Of a DNA stretch of 64,000 bases, positions 8,570-17,743 are shown piece after piece. This DNA is from Kitasatospora sp. MAP12-44 (GTDB taxonomy: Bacteria > Actinomycetota > Actinomycetes > Streptomycetales > Streptomycetaceae). The notes under the pieces were generated by a model. That model worked only from the letters and a program-made list of their open reading frames with translations, did no database searches and was not told the origin of the DNA. The stretch spans positions 8,556,001 through 8,620,000 of the forward strand of contig NZ_JARZAE010000004.1 of the NCBI RefSeq assembly GCF_029892095.1. Reading direction: 5' to 3'. Both the position numbers and the translations under genes were made by a program. Positions within the stretch are counted from its first letter, which is position 1. Each line of letters begins with the position of its first letter.

Positions 8570-9921
8570 AAGGCACCACGTTGTCCGTGATCACCGCCAT
8601 CGACACCTACGACGTCCGCTTCCCCACCTCCCGGGAGCTGGACGGGTCGGACGCGATGAACCCCGACCCCGACTACTCCGCCGCCTACCTCATCCTGCGC
8701 ACCTCGGACGACGGTGCCGAGGGCCATGGCTTCACCTTCACCATCGGCCGCGGCAACGACGTGCAGGTGGCCGCGATCCAGGCGCTGCGCGGCCACCTGG
8801 TGGGCCGGTCGGTCGCCGAGATCTGCGCCGACCCCGGGGCGGTCTACCGCGACCTGATCGGCGACAGCCAGCTGCGCTGGCTCGGCCCTGAGAAGGGCGT
8901 GATGCACATGGCGATCGGCGCCGTGGTCAACGCCGTCTGGGACCTGGCCGCCAAGCGCGAGGGCAAGCCGCTCTGGCAGCTGCTCGCCGACGCCGAACCG
9001 CAGTGGCTGGTCTCCCAGATCGACTTCCGCTACATCGCCGACGCGCTCACCCCTGACGAGGCGTTGGAACTGCTGCGCCGCGGCAAGGAGGGCGCGGGCG
9101 AGCGGGCCGCCGAACTGCTGCAGCGCGGCTACCCCGCCTACACCACCTCGCCGGGCTGGCTGGGCTACTCCGACGAGAAGCTGATCCGACTCGCCAAGCA
9201 GGCGATCGCCGACGGCTACACCCAGATCAAGCTGAAGGTCGGCGCCGACCTGGCCGACGACGTCCGCCGCTGCCGCACCGCCCGCGCCGCCATCGGCCCG
9301 GACATCCGGATGGCGATCGACGCCAACCAGCGGTGGAACGTCGCCGAGGCCATCGAGTGGACCAACGCGCTGGCCGAGTTCGACCCGCACTGGATCGAGG
9401 AGCCCACCAGCCCCGACGACATCCTCGGCCACGCGACCATCCGCGCGGGCGTCGCGCCGATCAAGGTCGCCACCGGCGAGCACGTACAGAACCGCATCGT
9501 CTTCAAACAGCTGCTCCAAGCCGAGGCGATCGACGTCCTCCAGCTGGACTCCGCCCGGGTCGCCGGGGTCAACGAGAACCTCGCCATCCTGCTGCTTGCC
9601 GCGAAGTTCGGCGTCCCGGTCTGCCCGCACGCCGGAGGCGTGGGCCTGTGCGAACTCGTCCAGCACCTCTCGATGTTCGACTACGTCGCGCTCACCGGCA
9701 GCACCCAGGACCGGGTCATCGAGTACGTCGACCACCTGCACGAGCACTTCCTCGACCCGGTGGTGATCGACAACGGCCGCTACCGGGCGCCCACCCTGCC
9801 GGGCTTCTCCGCCGAGCTGCACGCGGCCACCATCGCCACCTTCGAGTACCCCCACGGCGCCTTCTGGGCCGCAGATGTCGCCGATGTCGCAGATGTCGCA
9901 GACAAGGAGCTGACCGCGTGA
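8566..9921 (+). CDS. L-fuconate dehydratase (enolase superfamily)
   Basis: 451 residues, the normal size for L-fuconate dehydratases. The start GTG at 8566 overlaps the previous stop (GTGA). The N-terminal capping domain carries [24 protein letters not shown], typical of this subgroup. The barrel carries QIKLKVGAD (catalytic Lys pair), MAIDANQRW and [11 protein letters not shown] (metal ligands), IKVATGEH, and [10 protein letters not shown] near the C-terminus. It dehydrates L-fuconate to 2-keto-3-deoxy-L-fuconate. The extreme C-terminus carries an odd [11 protein letters not shown] run encoded by near-identical 9-bp repeats (about 9871-9902), probably a slippage product outside the fold. Confidence 0.9.
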   Translation: MKGTTLSVITAIDTYDVRFPTSRELDGSDAMNPDPDYSAAYLILRTSDDGAEGHGFTFTIGRGNDVQVAAIQALRGHLVGRSVAEICADPGAVYRDLIGDSQLRWLGPEKGVMHMAIGAVVNAVWDLAAKREGKPLWQLLADAEPQWLVSQIDFRYIADALTPDEALELLRRGKEGAGERAAELLQRGYPAYTTSPGWLGYSDEKLIRLAKQAIADGYTQIKLKVGADLADDVRRCRTARAAIGPDIRMAIDANQRWNVAEAIEWTNALAEFDPHWIEEPTSPDDILGHATIRAGVAPIKVATGEHVQNRIVFKQLLQAEAIDVLQLDSARVAGVNENLAILLLAAKFGVPVCPHAGGVGLCELVQHLSMFDYVALTGSTQDRVIEYVDHLHEHFLDPVVIDNGRYRAPTLPGFSAELHAATIATFEYPHGAFWAADVADVADVADKELTA

Positions 9922-10682
9922 GTACGCACGATCTCGACGGTCTCAAGGCAGTGGTCACCGGCGGCGCCTCGGGCATCGGGCTGGCCACCGCCGAGCTGCT
10001 CAGCGAGCGTGGCGCCCAGGTCGCCGTGCTCGACCTCGACCCGAGCCACCTCACCCCGCCGCTGCTCGGCTTCACCGCCGACGTCAGCGACGACCTCTCG
10101 GTGCGGGAGGCGGTGGCGGGCGCGGCCGAGCGCCTGGGCGGCATCGACATCCTGGTCAACAACGCCGGCATCGGCGCGGCCGGGACGGTGGAGGACAACC
10201 CCGACGAGCAGTGGCACCGGGTGCTGGACGTCAACGTGCTGGGCATCGTCCGCACCACCCGCGCCGCGCTGCCGCACCTGCGGCGCTCGGCGCACGCCGC
10301 GATCGTCAACACCTGCTCGATCGCCGCCACCGCCGGGCTGCCGCAGCGCGCGCTGTACTCGGCCAGCAAGGGCGCGGTACTCTCCCTCACCCTGGCGATG
10401 GCTGCCGACCACGTGCGGGAGGGGATCCGGGTGAACTGCGTCAACCCCGGCACGGTGGACACCCCGTGGGTCGGCCGGCTGCTCGACGCGGCCGACGACC
10501 CGGTGGCGGAGCGGGTTGCGCTGAACGGCCGTCAGCCTACGGGTCGGCTGGTCACGGCCCAGGAGGTCGCGGCCGCCATCGCCTACCTCGCCTCGCCGGC
10601 CGCCGCCAGCACCACCGGCACCGCCCTCGCGGTCGACGGCGGGATGGCCGGCCTGCGCCTGCGGCCGGAGCCGAAGGGATGA
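9918..10682 (+). CDS. short-chain dehydrogenase, probable 2-keto-3-deoxy-L-fuconate dehydrogenase
   Basis: 254 residues starting at a GTG that overlaps the dehydratase stop. Classical SDR features are all present: VTGGASGIG (NAD(P) binding), NNAGIG, the catalytic Ser in NTCSIAA, YSASK (Tyr/Lys), and [13 protein letters not shown]. In the oxidative fucose route an SDR of this kind oxidises 2-keto-3-deoxy-L-fuconate to the 2,4-diketo acid, the substrate of the FAH hydrolase encoded first in the operon. Alternatively an SDR could act as L-fucose dehydrogenase, but the following aldo/keto reductase is the better candidate for that step. Confidence 0.85.
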   Translation: MSTHDLDGLKAVVTGGASGIGLATAELLSERGAQVAVLDLDPSHLTPPLLGFTADVSDDLSVREAVAGAAERLGGIDILVNNAGIGAAGTVEDNPDEQWHRVLDVNVLGIVRTTRAALPHLRRSAHAAIVNTCSIAATAGLPQRALYSASKGAVLSLTLAMAADHVREGIRVNCVNPGTVDTPWVGRLLDAADDPVAERVALNGRQPTGRLVTAQEVAAAIAYLASPAAASTTGTALAVDGGMAGLRLRPEPKG

Positions 10683-11689
10683 CGCTCCGTCGCAACCGGC
10701 TCGGCCGCAGCAACGTGGCGGTGACCGAACTCGCCTTCGGGGCCGCCGCCATCGGGAACCTGTTCACCCCGGTCGGCGACGCGCAGGCCCAGGAGGCGGT
10801 GGACGCCGCTTGGCAGGTGGGGATCCGCTACTTCGACACCGCTCCGCACTACGGGCTCGGGCTCTCCGAGCACCGGCTCGGCGAGGCACTGCGCGGCCGG
10901 CCGCGCAGCGAGTACGTACTCTCCACCAAGGTCGGCCGCATCCTGGATCCGGCTCCCGGAGCCGGCGGTGACGATCTCGCCAACGGCTTCGCCGTGCCGG
11001 CAACCCACCGTCGGCGGTGGGACTTCAGCGCCGACGGGGTGCGCCGCTCCATCGAGGAGAGCCTCAACCGGCTCGACCTGGACCGGATCGACATCGCCTA
11101 CCTGCACGACCCCGACGACCATGCCGAGCGGGCCCTCACCGAGGCCTACCCGGAGCTGGAACGCATGCGCGGCGAGGGTCTGCTCGGCGCGATCGGCATC
11201 GGGATGAACCAGGCGGAGCTGCCCGCGCGCTTCGTCCGCGAGACCGACATCGACGTGGTGCTGCTGGCCGGCCGCTACAGCCTGCTCGACCAGCGCGGCC
11301 TGGCCGAACTGCTGCCGGCGGCGGCCGAGCGCGGGGTGGGCGTGGTGGTGGGCGGGGTCTTCAACTCCGGCCTGCTGGCCGACCCCGGGCCGGGGGCCAC
11401 CTACGACTACGCGGCGGCGCCCGCGGAGCTGCTGGACCGGGCGCTGCGGCTGAAGGCGGTCTGCGAGCGGCACGGGGTCCCGCTGCGGGCGGCCGCGCTG
11501 CGGTTCCCGTTCGGGCACCCGGCGGTGGCGAGCGTGCTGGTCGGCCTGCGCAGCGCCGGACAGGCGCAGGACGCCGCGGCGATGCTCCGGCACCCGGTGC
11601 CGGACGTGCTGTGGGAGGAGCTGAGGGAGTTGGGGTTGCTGCCGGCCGACGTGCCGACCCCCGGGAACGGACCGGAGGAACAGTCATGA
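10679..11689 (+). CDS. aldo/keto reductase, probable L-fucose dehydrogenase
   Basis: 336 residues; the ATG overlaps the SDR stop by 4 bases. AKR barrel motifs are visible: RYFDTAPHYGLGLSEHRLG (catalytic Asp and Tyr), STKVGR (catalytic Lys), DIAYLHDPDDH (His), and a C-terminal cofactor region VASVLVGLRS. Members of this group oxidise L-fucose, and often D-arabinose or L-galactose, to the lactone with NAD(P). This would be the first oxidation in the operon's pathway. A lactonase to open the product is not recognisable nearby, so hydrolysis may be spontaneous or encoded elsewhere. Confidence 0.87.
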   Translation: MTLRRNRLGRSNVAVTELAFGAAAIGNLFTPVGDAQAQEAVDAAWQVGIRYFDTAPHYGLGLSEHRLGEALRGRPRSEYVLSTKVGRILDPAPGAGGDDLANGFAVPATHRRRWDFSADGVRRSIEESLNRLDLDRIDIAYLHDPDDHAERALTEAYPELERMRGEGLLGAIGIGMNQAELPARFVRETDIDVVLLAGRYSLLDQRGLAELLPAAAERGVGVVVGGVFNSGLLADPGPGATYDYAAAPAELLDRALRLKAVCERHGVPLRAAALRFPFGHPAVASVLVGLRSAGQAQDAAAMLRHPVPDVLWEELRELGLLPADVPTPGNGPEEQS

Positions 11690-11997
11690 GGATCACCCTG
11701 CACACCCGCGTCCGCCCGGACCGGATCGCCGAGTACGAGGCTGCCCACCGCGAGGTGTCGGCCGAGCTCACCGCCGCCATCCGCGCCGCCGGGGTGCGTG
11801 AGTGGACCATCTGGCGCAGCGGCACCGACCTGTTCCACCTGCTCGACTGCGAGGACTACGCCCGCCTGCTCGCCGAGTTGGAGCAGTTGCCCGTCAACAT
11901 CGCCTGGCAGGCCCGGATGGCGGAGCTGCTGGACGTCGTCCACGACTACTCGACCGACGGCGCGGGTGCCGGCCTCCCGGTGGTGTGGGAGCTGTGA
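11686..11997 (+). CDS. L-fucose mutarotase (RhaU/FucM-like, DUF718)
   Basis: 103 residues, usual for the family. The start overlaps the previous stop (ATGA). Motifs TRVRPDRIAEYEAAH, REWTIWRSGTDLFHLLDCEDY and VNIAWQARMAELLDV match sugar mutarotases of the L-rhamnose/L-fucose type, in which His and Tyr/Trp side chains catalyse ring opening. It would interconvert alpha and beta L-fucose so that imported sugar meets the anomer preference of the dehydrogenase. As the last gene before a hairpin it closes the operon. Confidence 0.88.
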   Translation: MRITLHTRVRPDRIAEYEAAHREVSAELTAAIRAAGVREWTIWRSGTDLFHLLDCEDYARLLAELEQLPVNIAWQARMAELLDVVHDYSTDGAGAGLPVVWEL

Positions 11998-12017
11998 CGG
12001 TTTTCCGGCCCACGGTC

Positions 12018-12039
12018 CGCCCGGGCGCAGGCCCGGGCG
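12018..12039 (+). terminator. hairpin terminator of the fucose operon
   Basis: A perfect 9-bp stem (CGCCCGGGC / GCCCGGGCG) with a GCAG loop lies 20 bases after the mutarotase stop, between convergent genes. Confidence 0.7.
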
Positions 12040-12084
12040 ACCCTACCTATTGATCACGACTCAATTGCCCACCCTGGTACGGGC

Positions 12085-14049
12085 CTACAGCCAGCGGTCG
12101 TACCAGGCGCGGATACGCCGGAGAGCGTCGAGTTGATGGGCGCGCTCGTGAAGCCCGTGGCCCTCTCGGGGGTAGACGACGAACTCGTGCTCGACGCCGA
12201 AGTGGCGCAGTGCGCGATGGAAGTGGACCGCCTGGCCGAGTGGGACGTTGGTGTCCTGCTCGCCGTGCAGGATCAGGACCGGGGTGCGGATCCGGGAGAC
12301 GTGGGAGATCGGGCTGTTCCGGTCATGGAGGTGCGGTCCCGGACCGTTCCAGCCAGTGCTGCCGCCGAGCGTCGCGTCCATGATTCCCCAGTCGCCGGTC
12401 CCGGCCTGCATGCCCCAGTCACTGATGCCGGCGCCCATCATGGCGGCCTTGAACCGTTCGGTTTGGCCGATGGCCCAGGCCGCCATGAAACCGCCGTGGC
12501 TCCAGCCGGAGATGCCCAGGCGTTGGGGATCGGCGACTCCCTCGGCGACCAGCAGGTCGATCCCGGCGACGATGTCGGTCCACTCGTCGCCGCCCACCGC
12601 GCCCGCCACCACGGCAGCGAATTCCTGGCCGTGGCCCGACCCGCCCCGGGGATTGGGCAGGAAGACCGCGTATCCGGCGGTCGCCAGCCACTGGCCGCAG
12701 TCGACCACACTGAGCGTGAACTCGTCGGCATGGCGGAAGTAAGGGCCGCCGTGGACCAGGGTGACGAGCGGGAATGGACCCTCGTCCCGGGTCCGGCCGA
12801 CGGGCAGGATCAGCAGGCCGTCCAACTGGAGTCCGTCGGACGCCTGGTAGCTGAGCCGTTCCTGGACACCCCAGCGGATCCCGCGCAGTTCGGGACTGGT
12901 GTCACTGAGCCGGAGCAGTGGCCCGCCCGTGGGTCCAGCGTGGACGTTCTTGGGCTCGCGCGCGGTGCTCATCAGCACAGCCAGGGTCTCTCCCGAGTGA
13001 CTCGCGGTCAGCCCGGCGAGCGATCCGGGCACGCAGGACAATCGGTGGAACCGTAGCGACTGCGGATCGAGCCGGTACAGCGCGGTATCCAGCCCGTCGG
13101 CGAACAGCGCCAGCGGCGGCCCGTCGGCGACCTGCACCAGTTCGGTGGGGCAGGCGGGCATGCCGACCGTGAGATTGCGCTGTTCGACGGTCGGGCCGGT
13201 CGCCGGCGGGACCGTGTCGATCACGGCGAGCGCGCCTACCAAGTGCCCAGGGGTCACTGCCAGGTGGGCCAGATGCCATTCACCGTCGTGGTTCCACCAG
13301 AGCGGGGAGTGGGCCTCGAATCCGACCGGGCCCAGGTCCTGGACGGCTCCCGTCCCGGGGGCGACCAGATGCAGTCCTGCCGTCGTGACGCCGGGGTCGA
13401 GCTCGGGGGTGGCCCAGCTCAGCACGGCCAGCGGGCCGCCGTCCGGACGCTGGGTCACCTCCACGACATGGCGGTCCCCGAGGCCGTCCACGGTGCGGGC
13501 CGCGCCGGTCGCCAGGTCGAGCAGGCGCAGCCGGGTGACCGGGAGGTGCCGGCCCCAGACCTTCGCGTCGTCACCCTCGGCCTCCCGCCGTTCGTCCTGC
13601 GCGGTGGGCTCGTCCTCGGCGAGCAGCGCGACGGTGCGGCCGTCGGCGAGCGGGGAGTAGTCGCAGATGCCCCCGCGCCACCTGGTCAGGGACTCTGCCT
13701 CAGCGATGCCCTCGCCGCCGTCCGCAAGGATCCGCTGGAGTTGAGCGGTGCCCCGTTCCTCGCGGTCGGAGGTGAAGAACAGAAAAGCCGAGTCCGGCGC
13801 CCACTTCGGGGCGGCGTCGTGGGCCGTGCCGTCGGTCAGCCTGCGCGGGGCTGCGCTGCCATCGGCGGCGGCGACCCAGATGGAGCTGTGCGGACGTCCG
13901 TCCCTTCCGCTGTTCGCGACCACGCTGTAGGCGACCAGGCGACCGTCCGGCGAGATGGCCGACGCCACAGGGGTGGCCATGTCCACCACCAGTTCCGCGG
14001 TGAGCAGGTCGGTCGACTCGGGATCCGGTCGCGGTGCAGGGTGCGGCAT
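12085..14049 (-). CDS. S9 family serine peptidase (prolyl oligopeptidase / acylaminoacyl-peptidase type)
   Basis: 654 residues, normal for the family. The N-terminal two thirds are a beta-propeller with repeated WD40-like PD segments (PDGRLVAYS, PDSAFLFFTSD). The C-terminal alpha/beta hydrolase contains GWSHGGF with nucleophile Ser517, QDTNVP with Asp599, and EGHGLHE with His631. No signal peptide is visible, so it probably cleaves short peptides or acyl-peptides in the cytoplasm. It stands alone on the minus strand, convergent with the fucose operon; I see no link to that pathway. Confidence 0.92.
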   Translation of the reverse strand: MPHPAPRPDPESTDLLTAELVVDMATPVASAISPDGRLVAYSVVANSGRDGRPHSSIWVAAADGSAAPRRLTDGTAHDAAPKWAPDSAFLFFTSDREERGTAQLQRILADGGEGIAEAESLTRWRGGICDYSPLADGRTVALLAEDEPTAQDERREAEGDDAKVWGRHLPVTRLRLLDLATGAARTVDGLGDRHVVEVTQRPDGGPLAVLSWATPELDPGVTTAGLHLVAPGTGAVQDLGPVGFEAHSPLWWNHDGEWHLAHLAVTPGHLVGALAVIDTVPPATGPTVEQRNLTVGMPACPTELVQVADGPPLALFADGLDTALYRLDPQSLRFHRLSCVPGSLAGLTASHSGETLAVLMSTAREPKNVHAGPTGGPLLRLSDTSPELRGIRWGVQERLSYQASDGLQLDGLLILPVGRTRDEGPFPLVTLVHGGPYFRHADEFTLSVVDCGQWLATAGYAVFLPNPRGGSGHGQEFAAVVAGAVGGDEWTDIVAGIDLLVAEGVADPQRLGISGWSHGGFMAAWAIGQTERFKAAMMGAGISDWGMQAGTGDWGIMDATLGGSTGWNGPGPHLHDRNSPISHVSRIRTPVLILHGEQDTNVPLGQAVHFHRALRHFGVEHEFVVYPREGHGLHERAHQLDALRRIRAWYDRWL

Positions 14050-14440
14050 GCGGACTGCCTTTCACTCGCCGGTACGACAAACGGACATCCTGTCGCACTG
14101 ACGAGCCTGTGTCAGTCGGATTTCGGAGAATCGTGCCGCACGCGACCCTGCCCCGACTGCCCTGCCACAGTCCATGCCCGGCACTGGACACGTCCCGGCG
14201 GAAGGATGGCGAGCCGCATGCCTGATCGTCGTCCTTTTCCGAGTGAGCTTGACGCTGGTGACCAGCCGTCAGGGCTCGGATCCCCGCCAGGAACGGCGGG
14301 CGGGAGCGGGTTGGCGGTGTTCATGGAGCGCGCAGTTGTCAGCTCGAAAGACGACGGTAGTGGCCGATCAGGGGGAGGAAGACCTGGTCCACCACTTCGG
14401 TGATGGCTGCTTGGGAGGGGGGTCGGTGGGTGAGGGCATC
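14050..14440. other. intergenic region, no supported gene
   Basis: The region upstream of the peptidase contains several overlapping short ORFs in all frames but none with recognisable similarity. A minus-strand stretch around 14340-14405 (VDQVFLPLIGHYRRLSS) looks coding in composition, may be a gene scrap, and ends near the IS1380 remnant. Confidence 0.35.
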
Positions 14441-14989
14441 CCGCCCTCGAACAGGACGGCTCCCTGCGCGAAGGCGCCCAGGTCGCCGAACCCACCGGCC
14501 TGGTCGACCTGCCGGACCTGCCCGGGGGCACCCGGATCATCCTCCGCCGCGAACGACCCCACCCAGGCGCCCAGCTCTCCCTGTTCGACCTGGACGAGGG
14601 CATGCGCCACCAGGTCATCCTCACCGACACCCCCTGCGGCCAAGGCTCCCTGCAACTGCTGGAGGTCCGCCACCGCGCGCACGCCCGCGTCGAAGACCGC
14701 ATCCGCCCGCTGCGGCAAGACCACCGGATTCGGCCGCTCCCCCTCCCGCCGCTTCCAGATCAACGCAGCCTGGCTGGAGCTGTCCCTGGCCGCCGTCGAC
14801 CTCATCGCCTGGACCCAAACGCTCTTCCTGGACAGCGAATTCGCCACCGCCGAGCCGAAGAAACTCCGCTACCGACTGCTGCACGCCGCCGCCCGCGTCA
14901 CCCGCGGCGCACGCCGACTACACCTGCGGATCGCCGCCACCTGGCTCTGGCGCCACGACCTGGCAACCGCCTTCACACGACTGCAGGCC
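14441..14989 (+). pseudogene. IS1380-family transposase remnant (C-terminal third, frameshifted)
   Basis: Two frames together read as the C-terminus of an IS1380 DDE transposase. LREGAQVAEPTGLVDLPD, RRERPHPGAQLSLFD and LEVRHRAHARVEDRIR are in one frame. After a shift near 14705 come CGKTTGFG, INAAWLELSLAAVDLIAW, EPKKLRYRLLHAAARVTR and RRLHLRIAATWLWR. The N-terminal part is missing, and no terminal repeats were found. It is dead. Its downstream edge runs straight into an rmlA fragment, so the element probably inserted into, or recombined with, a deoxysugar operon. Confidence 0.82.
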
Positions 14990-15079
14990 CTGGCGGAGCC
15001 GTTGCTCAAGAGCGGATATGGCCGGTACCTGCTCGGACTGCTGGAGGAGGAGGGCGAGCGGTGGAAATCCGGGAGCTGA
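14990..15079 (+). pseudogene. 3' scrap of glucose-1-phosphate thymidylyltransferase (RmlA)
   Basis: The last 29 codons before the TGA read LAEPLLKSGYGRYLLGLL and a Glu-rich tail, matching the extreme C-terminus of actinobacterial RmlA proteins. It is fused in frame to the IS1380 remnant and overlaps the start of the rmlC remnant, as rml genes do when intact. Only about 10% of the gene survives. Confidence 0.6.
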
Positions 15080-15563
15080 CGATCGCGGGCGCCTGCGAGA
15101 TCATCCCTAGGCTGCACGGTGACCAGCGCAGACTGTTCACCGAGTGGTACCGCTTCGACCCTTTGGCCGAAGCCGTGGGCCGCCCACTGCGACTCGCCCA
15201 GGCGCGGTGCTGGACGTGGTGGTCGATCTGAGGGTCGGTTCACCCACCTTCGGCTCTTGGGAGGGCGTCCGGCTGGACGATGTCGAGCGTCGAGCCGTCT
15301 ACCTCCCGGAGGGGCTGGGGCACGGCTTCTGCGCGCTCACCGACGACGCCACGCTGACCTACCTGTGCTCGACGACGTACGACCCGGCCAGTGAGCACGC
15401 GGTGCACCCACTCGATGCCGAGTTGGGCATCGAGTGGACGGCCGGCACCCCACTGCTCTCTGCCAGGGATGCGGCGGCGCCTTCGCTGGCCGAGGCGGTG
15501 GCGGCCGGGCTGCTGCCCTCATATGACGCATGCCGGGTACTCGGCCAGTCGGTCGTTCTCTGA
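15061..15563 (+). pseudogene. dTDP-4-dehydrorhamnose 3,5-epimerase remnant (internal deletion and frameshift)
   Basis: From the GTG at 15061 the frame reads EIRELTIAGACEIIPRLHGD, FTEWYRFDPLAEAVGRPLRLAQA, the N-terminus of RmlC. After about 15198 the homology jumps frame to RGAVLDVVVDLRVGSPTFG, LPEGLGHGFCALTDDATLTYLCS, the C-terminal half. About 35 codons that normally hold the core (LRGIHF, catalytic His region) are missing. The product cannot be active. Together with the rmlA scrap it marks a lost dTDP-L-rhamnose-type operon at this site. Confidence 0.85.
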
Positions 15564-15776
15564 CTCCGACGGTTTGGTCGGAGCGGGATGCCGTTGACGC
15601 CTGATGGATTGCGACCGGTTGGGTGATATTACGGCTCCAGGGACCGGGTTTGGTAGAAACTCGCTTAGTGCGGGTACATACCATTGCCCAAATGGGCAGC
15701 GCGGCATCACCTCTGTGCACTGACGAATCCGTGCGCATCCGCGTGATCGCTTCGAACCCTTGAGGAGGATTCCAGT

Positions 15777-17582
15777 ATGGAGCGTCAGTCGCTTCGAAGA
15801 TCCCGTATTAATGCCGTCACCAGAATCTCGTTGGCGGGTGCCCTCGCCATGGTCGTCAATCTGGGCCCGACTTCGGTAGCCCTGGCCGACGCGATCGAGA
15901 GGTCTGGTAGCGATCACGCTCAGGGGTTGCCGGGCCCGAATGGTGCCATGCGGAGTGAGCCGTGTGCAGCGTGGTCGGGCAACGGTGACTGGAACGGCGA
16001 TGGCGGGAGCGACGACGATCACCACGGTCGCCACGACTTCTGCGGTCCGCAGGGCGACCAGGGTCCGCAAGGCCCACAGGGTAACGATGGTGCGCAGGGC
16101 GCCCAGGGTGACGCCGGTGCTCAGGGCAACCAGGGGTTCCAGGGCACCCAGGGATTCCAGGGTAATCAGGGCACCGCCGGCTCTCAGGGCAACCAAGGCT
16201 CTCAGGGCAACCAGGGGCTCCAGGGGAACCAGGGCAACCAGGGCTCTCAGGGTAACCAGGGGTTCCAGGGGAACCAGGGTACTGCCGGTTCTCAGGGCAA
16301 CCAGGGGTTCCAGGGGAACCAGGGCACTGCCGGTTCTCAGGGTAACCAGGGGTTCCAGGGGAACCAGGGCACTGCCGGTTCTCAGGGCAACCAGGGGTTC
16401 CAGGGGTTCCAGGGGTCCCAGGGCACCCAGGGGTCCCAGGGCGACCATGGGTCCAAGGGCAACCAGGGCAACCAGGGGTTCCAGGGCAACCAGGGCAACC
16501 AGGGCAACCAGGGGTTCCAGGGTAACCAGGGGTTCCAGGGGAACCAGGGCACTGCTGGTTCTCAGGGCAACCAGGGCTCTCAGGGTAACCAGGGGCTCCA
16601 GGGCAACCAGGGCAACCAAGGTTCTCAGGGTAACCAGGGGTTCCAGGGGAACCAGGGCACTGCTGGTTCTCAGGGCAACCAGGGCTCTCAGGGCAACCAG
16701 GGGCTCCAGGGCAACCAGGGCAACCAAGGTTCTCAGGGTAACCAGGGGTTCCAGGGGAACCAGGGCACTGCTGGTTCTCAGGGCAACCAGGGTAACCAGG
16801 GGTTCCAGGGGAACCAGGGCACTGCCGGTTCTCAGGGCAACCAGGGCAACCAGGGGTTCCAGGGGTTCCAGGGCAACCAGGGCACTGCCGGTTCTCAGGG
16901 CAACCAGGGCACCCAGGGTAACCAGGGGTTCCAGGGGAACCAGGGCACTGCCGGTTCTCAGGGCAACCAGGGCACTCAGGGGAACCAGGGCACTGCCGGT
17001 TCTCAGGGCAACCAGGGCACTCAGGGTAACCAGGGGTTCCAGGGGAACCAGGGCACTGCTGGTTCTCAGGGCAACCAGGGCACTCAGGGTAACCAGGGGT
17101 TCCAGGGGAACCAGGGCACTGCTGGTTCTCAGGGCAACCAGGGCACTCAGGGGAACCAGGGCACTGCCGGTTCTCAGGGCAACCAGGGCACTCAGGGTAA
17201 CCAGGGGTTCCAGGGGAACCAGGGCACTGCTGGTTCTCAGGGCAACCAGGGCACCCAGGGGAACCAGGGCACCCAGGGCAACCAGGGGTTCCAGGGCTTC
17301 CAGGGCAACCAGGGCAACCAGGGCACAGACTCTGGCGCCCAGAGTGTGGTGGTGACGGCTCAGAACGTGGGGCTGCTCAACTCGGTAGCCACAGCGAACT
17401 GCCCCGCTGCCACGCCTTATGCCGTCGGCGGCGGTTTCACAACCACGCTGGCAGCCGTTGTCCAGGAGGACGCTCCTATCGGTGGTACGGCGACTTCGCC
17501 GGCCACCGGCTGGCAGGCCAACGTGCTCTCTCCGCTCGGCGTGATCATCCCGATCACGGTGTACGCGGTGTGCACCAAGTAG
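15777..17582 (+). CDS. secreted collagen-like Gly-X-Y repeat protein
   Basis: 601 residues. The ATG at 15777 is preceded by GAGGAGG. A signal peptide ends about VALA-DA (residue 37), followed by a charged spacer rich in Asp, His and Gly (residues 38-89). Residues 90-516 are uninterrupted Gly-X-Y triplets, about 142 of them, dominated by [12 protein letters not shown] and GTQ with almost no proline after the first few triplets. The last 85 residues form a small domain with two cysteines (Cys542 in TANCPAA and Cys599 in VCTK), which may trimerise the helix or bind the surface. Such proteins are typically spore-coat or cell-surface filaments. The next genes suggest that it may be glycosylated. 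Confidence 0.85.
   Translation: MERQSLRRSRINAVTRISLAGALAMVVNLGPTSVALADAIERSGSDHAQGLPGPNGAMRSEPCAAWSGNGDWNGDGGSDDDHHGRHDFCGPQGDQGPQGPQGNDGAQGAQGDAGAQGNQGFQGTQGFQGNQGTAGSQGNQGSQGNQGLQGNQGNQGSQGNQGFQGNQGTAGSQGNQGFQGNQGTAGSQGNQGFQGNQGTAGSQGNQGFQGFQGSQGTQGSQGDHGSKGNQGNQGFQGNQGNQGNQGFQGNQGFQGNQGTAGSQGNQGSQGNQGLQGNQGNQGSQGNQGFQGNQGTAGSQGNQGSQGNQGLQGNQGNQGSQGNQGFQGNQGTAGSQGNQGNQGFQGNQGTAGSQGNQGNQGFQGFQGNQGTAGSQGNQGTQGNQGFQGNQGTAGSQGNQGTQGNQGTAGSQGNQGTQGNQGFQGNQGTAGSQGNQGTQGNQGFQGNQGTAGSQGNQGTQGNQGTAGSQGNQGTQGNQGFQGNQGTAGSQGNQGTQGNQGTQGNQGFQGFQGNQGNQGTDSGAQSVVVTAQNVGLLNSVATANCPAATPYAVGGGFTTTLAAVVQEDAPIGGTATSPATGWQANVLSPLGVIIPITVYAVCTK
16044..17324 (+). repeat. tandem repeat encoding the collagen-like stalk
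   Basis: The DNA is built of 9-bp units of the form CAGGGNAAC and of a 45-bp higher-order unit encoding [15 protein letters not shown]. Near-identical copies suggest recent expansion and likely length variation between strains. The antisense strand is also open for about 400 codons purely because of the repeat. Confidence 0.9.
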
Positions 17583-17640
17583 GCCCTGACGGGGCGTGAT
17601 CCCCAGTCCGGTTATCCGGCGTCATGGCTACACCCAACGG

Positions 17641-17672
17641 CGGTGCCCCCGACTTCCTTCTCGGGGGCACCG
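17641..17672 (+). terminator. strong hairpin after the collagen-like gene
   Basis: A perfect 12-bp stem (CGGTGCCCCCGA / TCGGGGGCACCG) with an 8-base loop follows the stop by about 60 bases and separates it from the TPR gene. Confidence 0.82.
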
Positions 17673-17743
17673 TCCGCGCCGTTCCTCGTCCTCACCTCCC
17701 GTTGGCTGACTGAGTCGCACTATCAGATTGATGAGGTAACCCC

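Noticed and set aside
11686-11997. L-rhamnose rather than L-fucose mutarotase and pathway
   Set aside because: The family covers both, but the dehydratase motifs fit L-fuconate dehydratase and the AKR fits L-fucose dehydrogenase; rhamnose remains a minor alternative.
15619-15634. GGGTGATAT near 15622 as another copy of the cluster motif
   Set aside because: Only the 9-base core matches; flanks differ and it is far from the cluster, so chance is likely.
15519-16727. 402-codon antisense ORF through the collagen repeat ([12 protein letters not shown]-type protein)
   Set aside because: It arises because the repeated CAGGGNAAC units lack stops on the other strand; no start signal, and the sense frame has signal peptide, RBS and C-terminal domain.
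16044-17324. CRISPR-like regular repeats
   Set aside because: The units are short, contiguous and in codon frame, encoding Gly-X-Y; there are no unique spacers and no cas genes.
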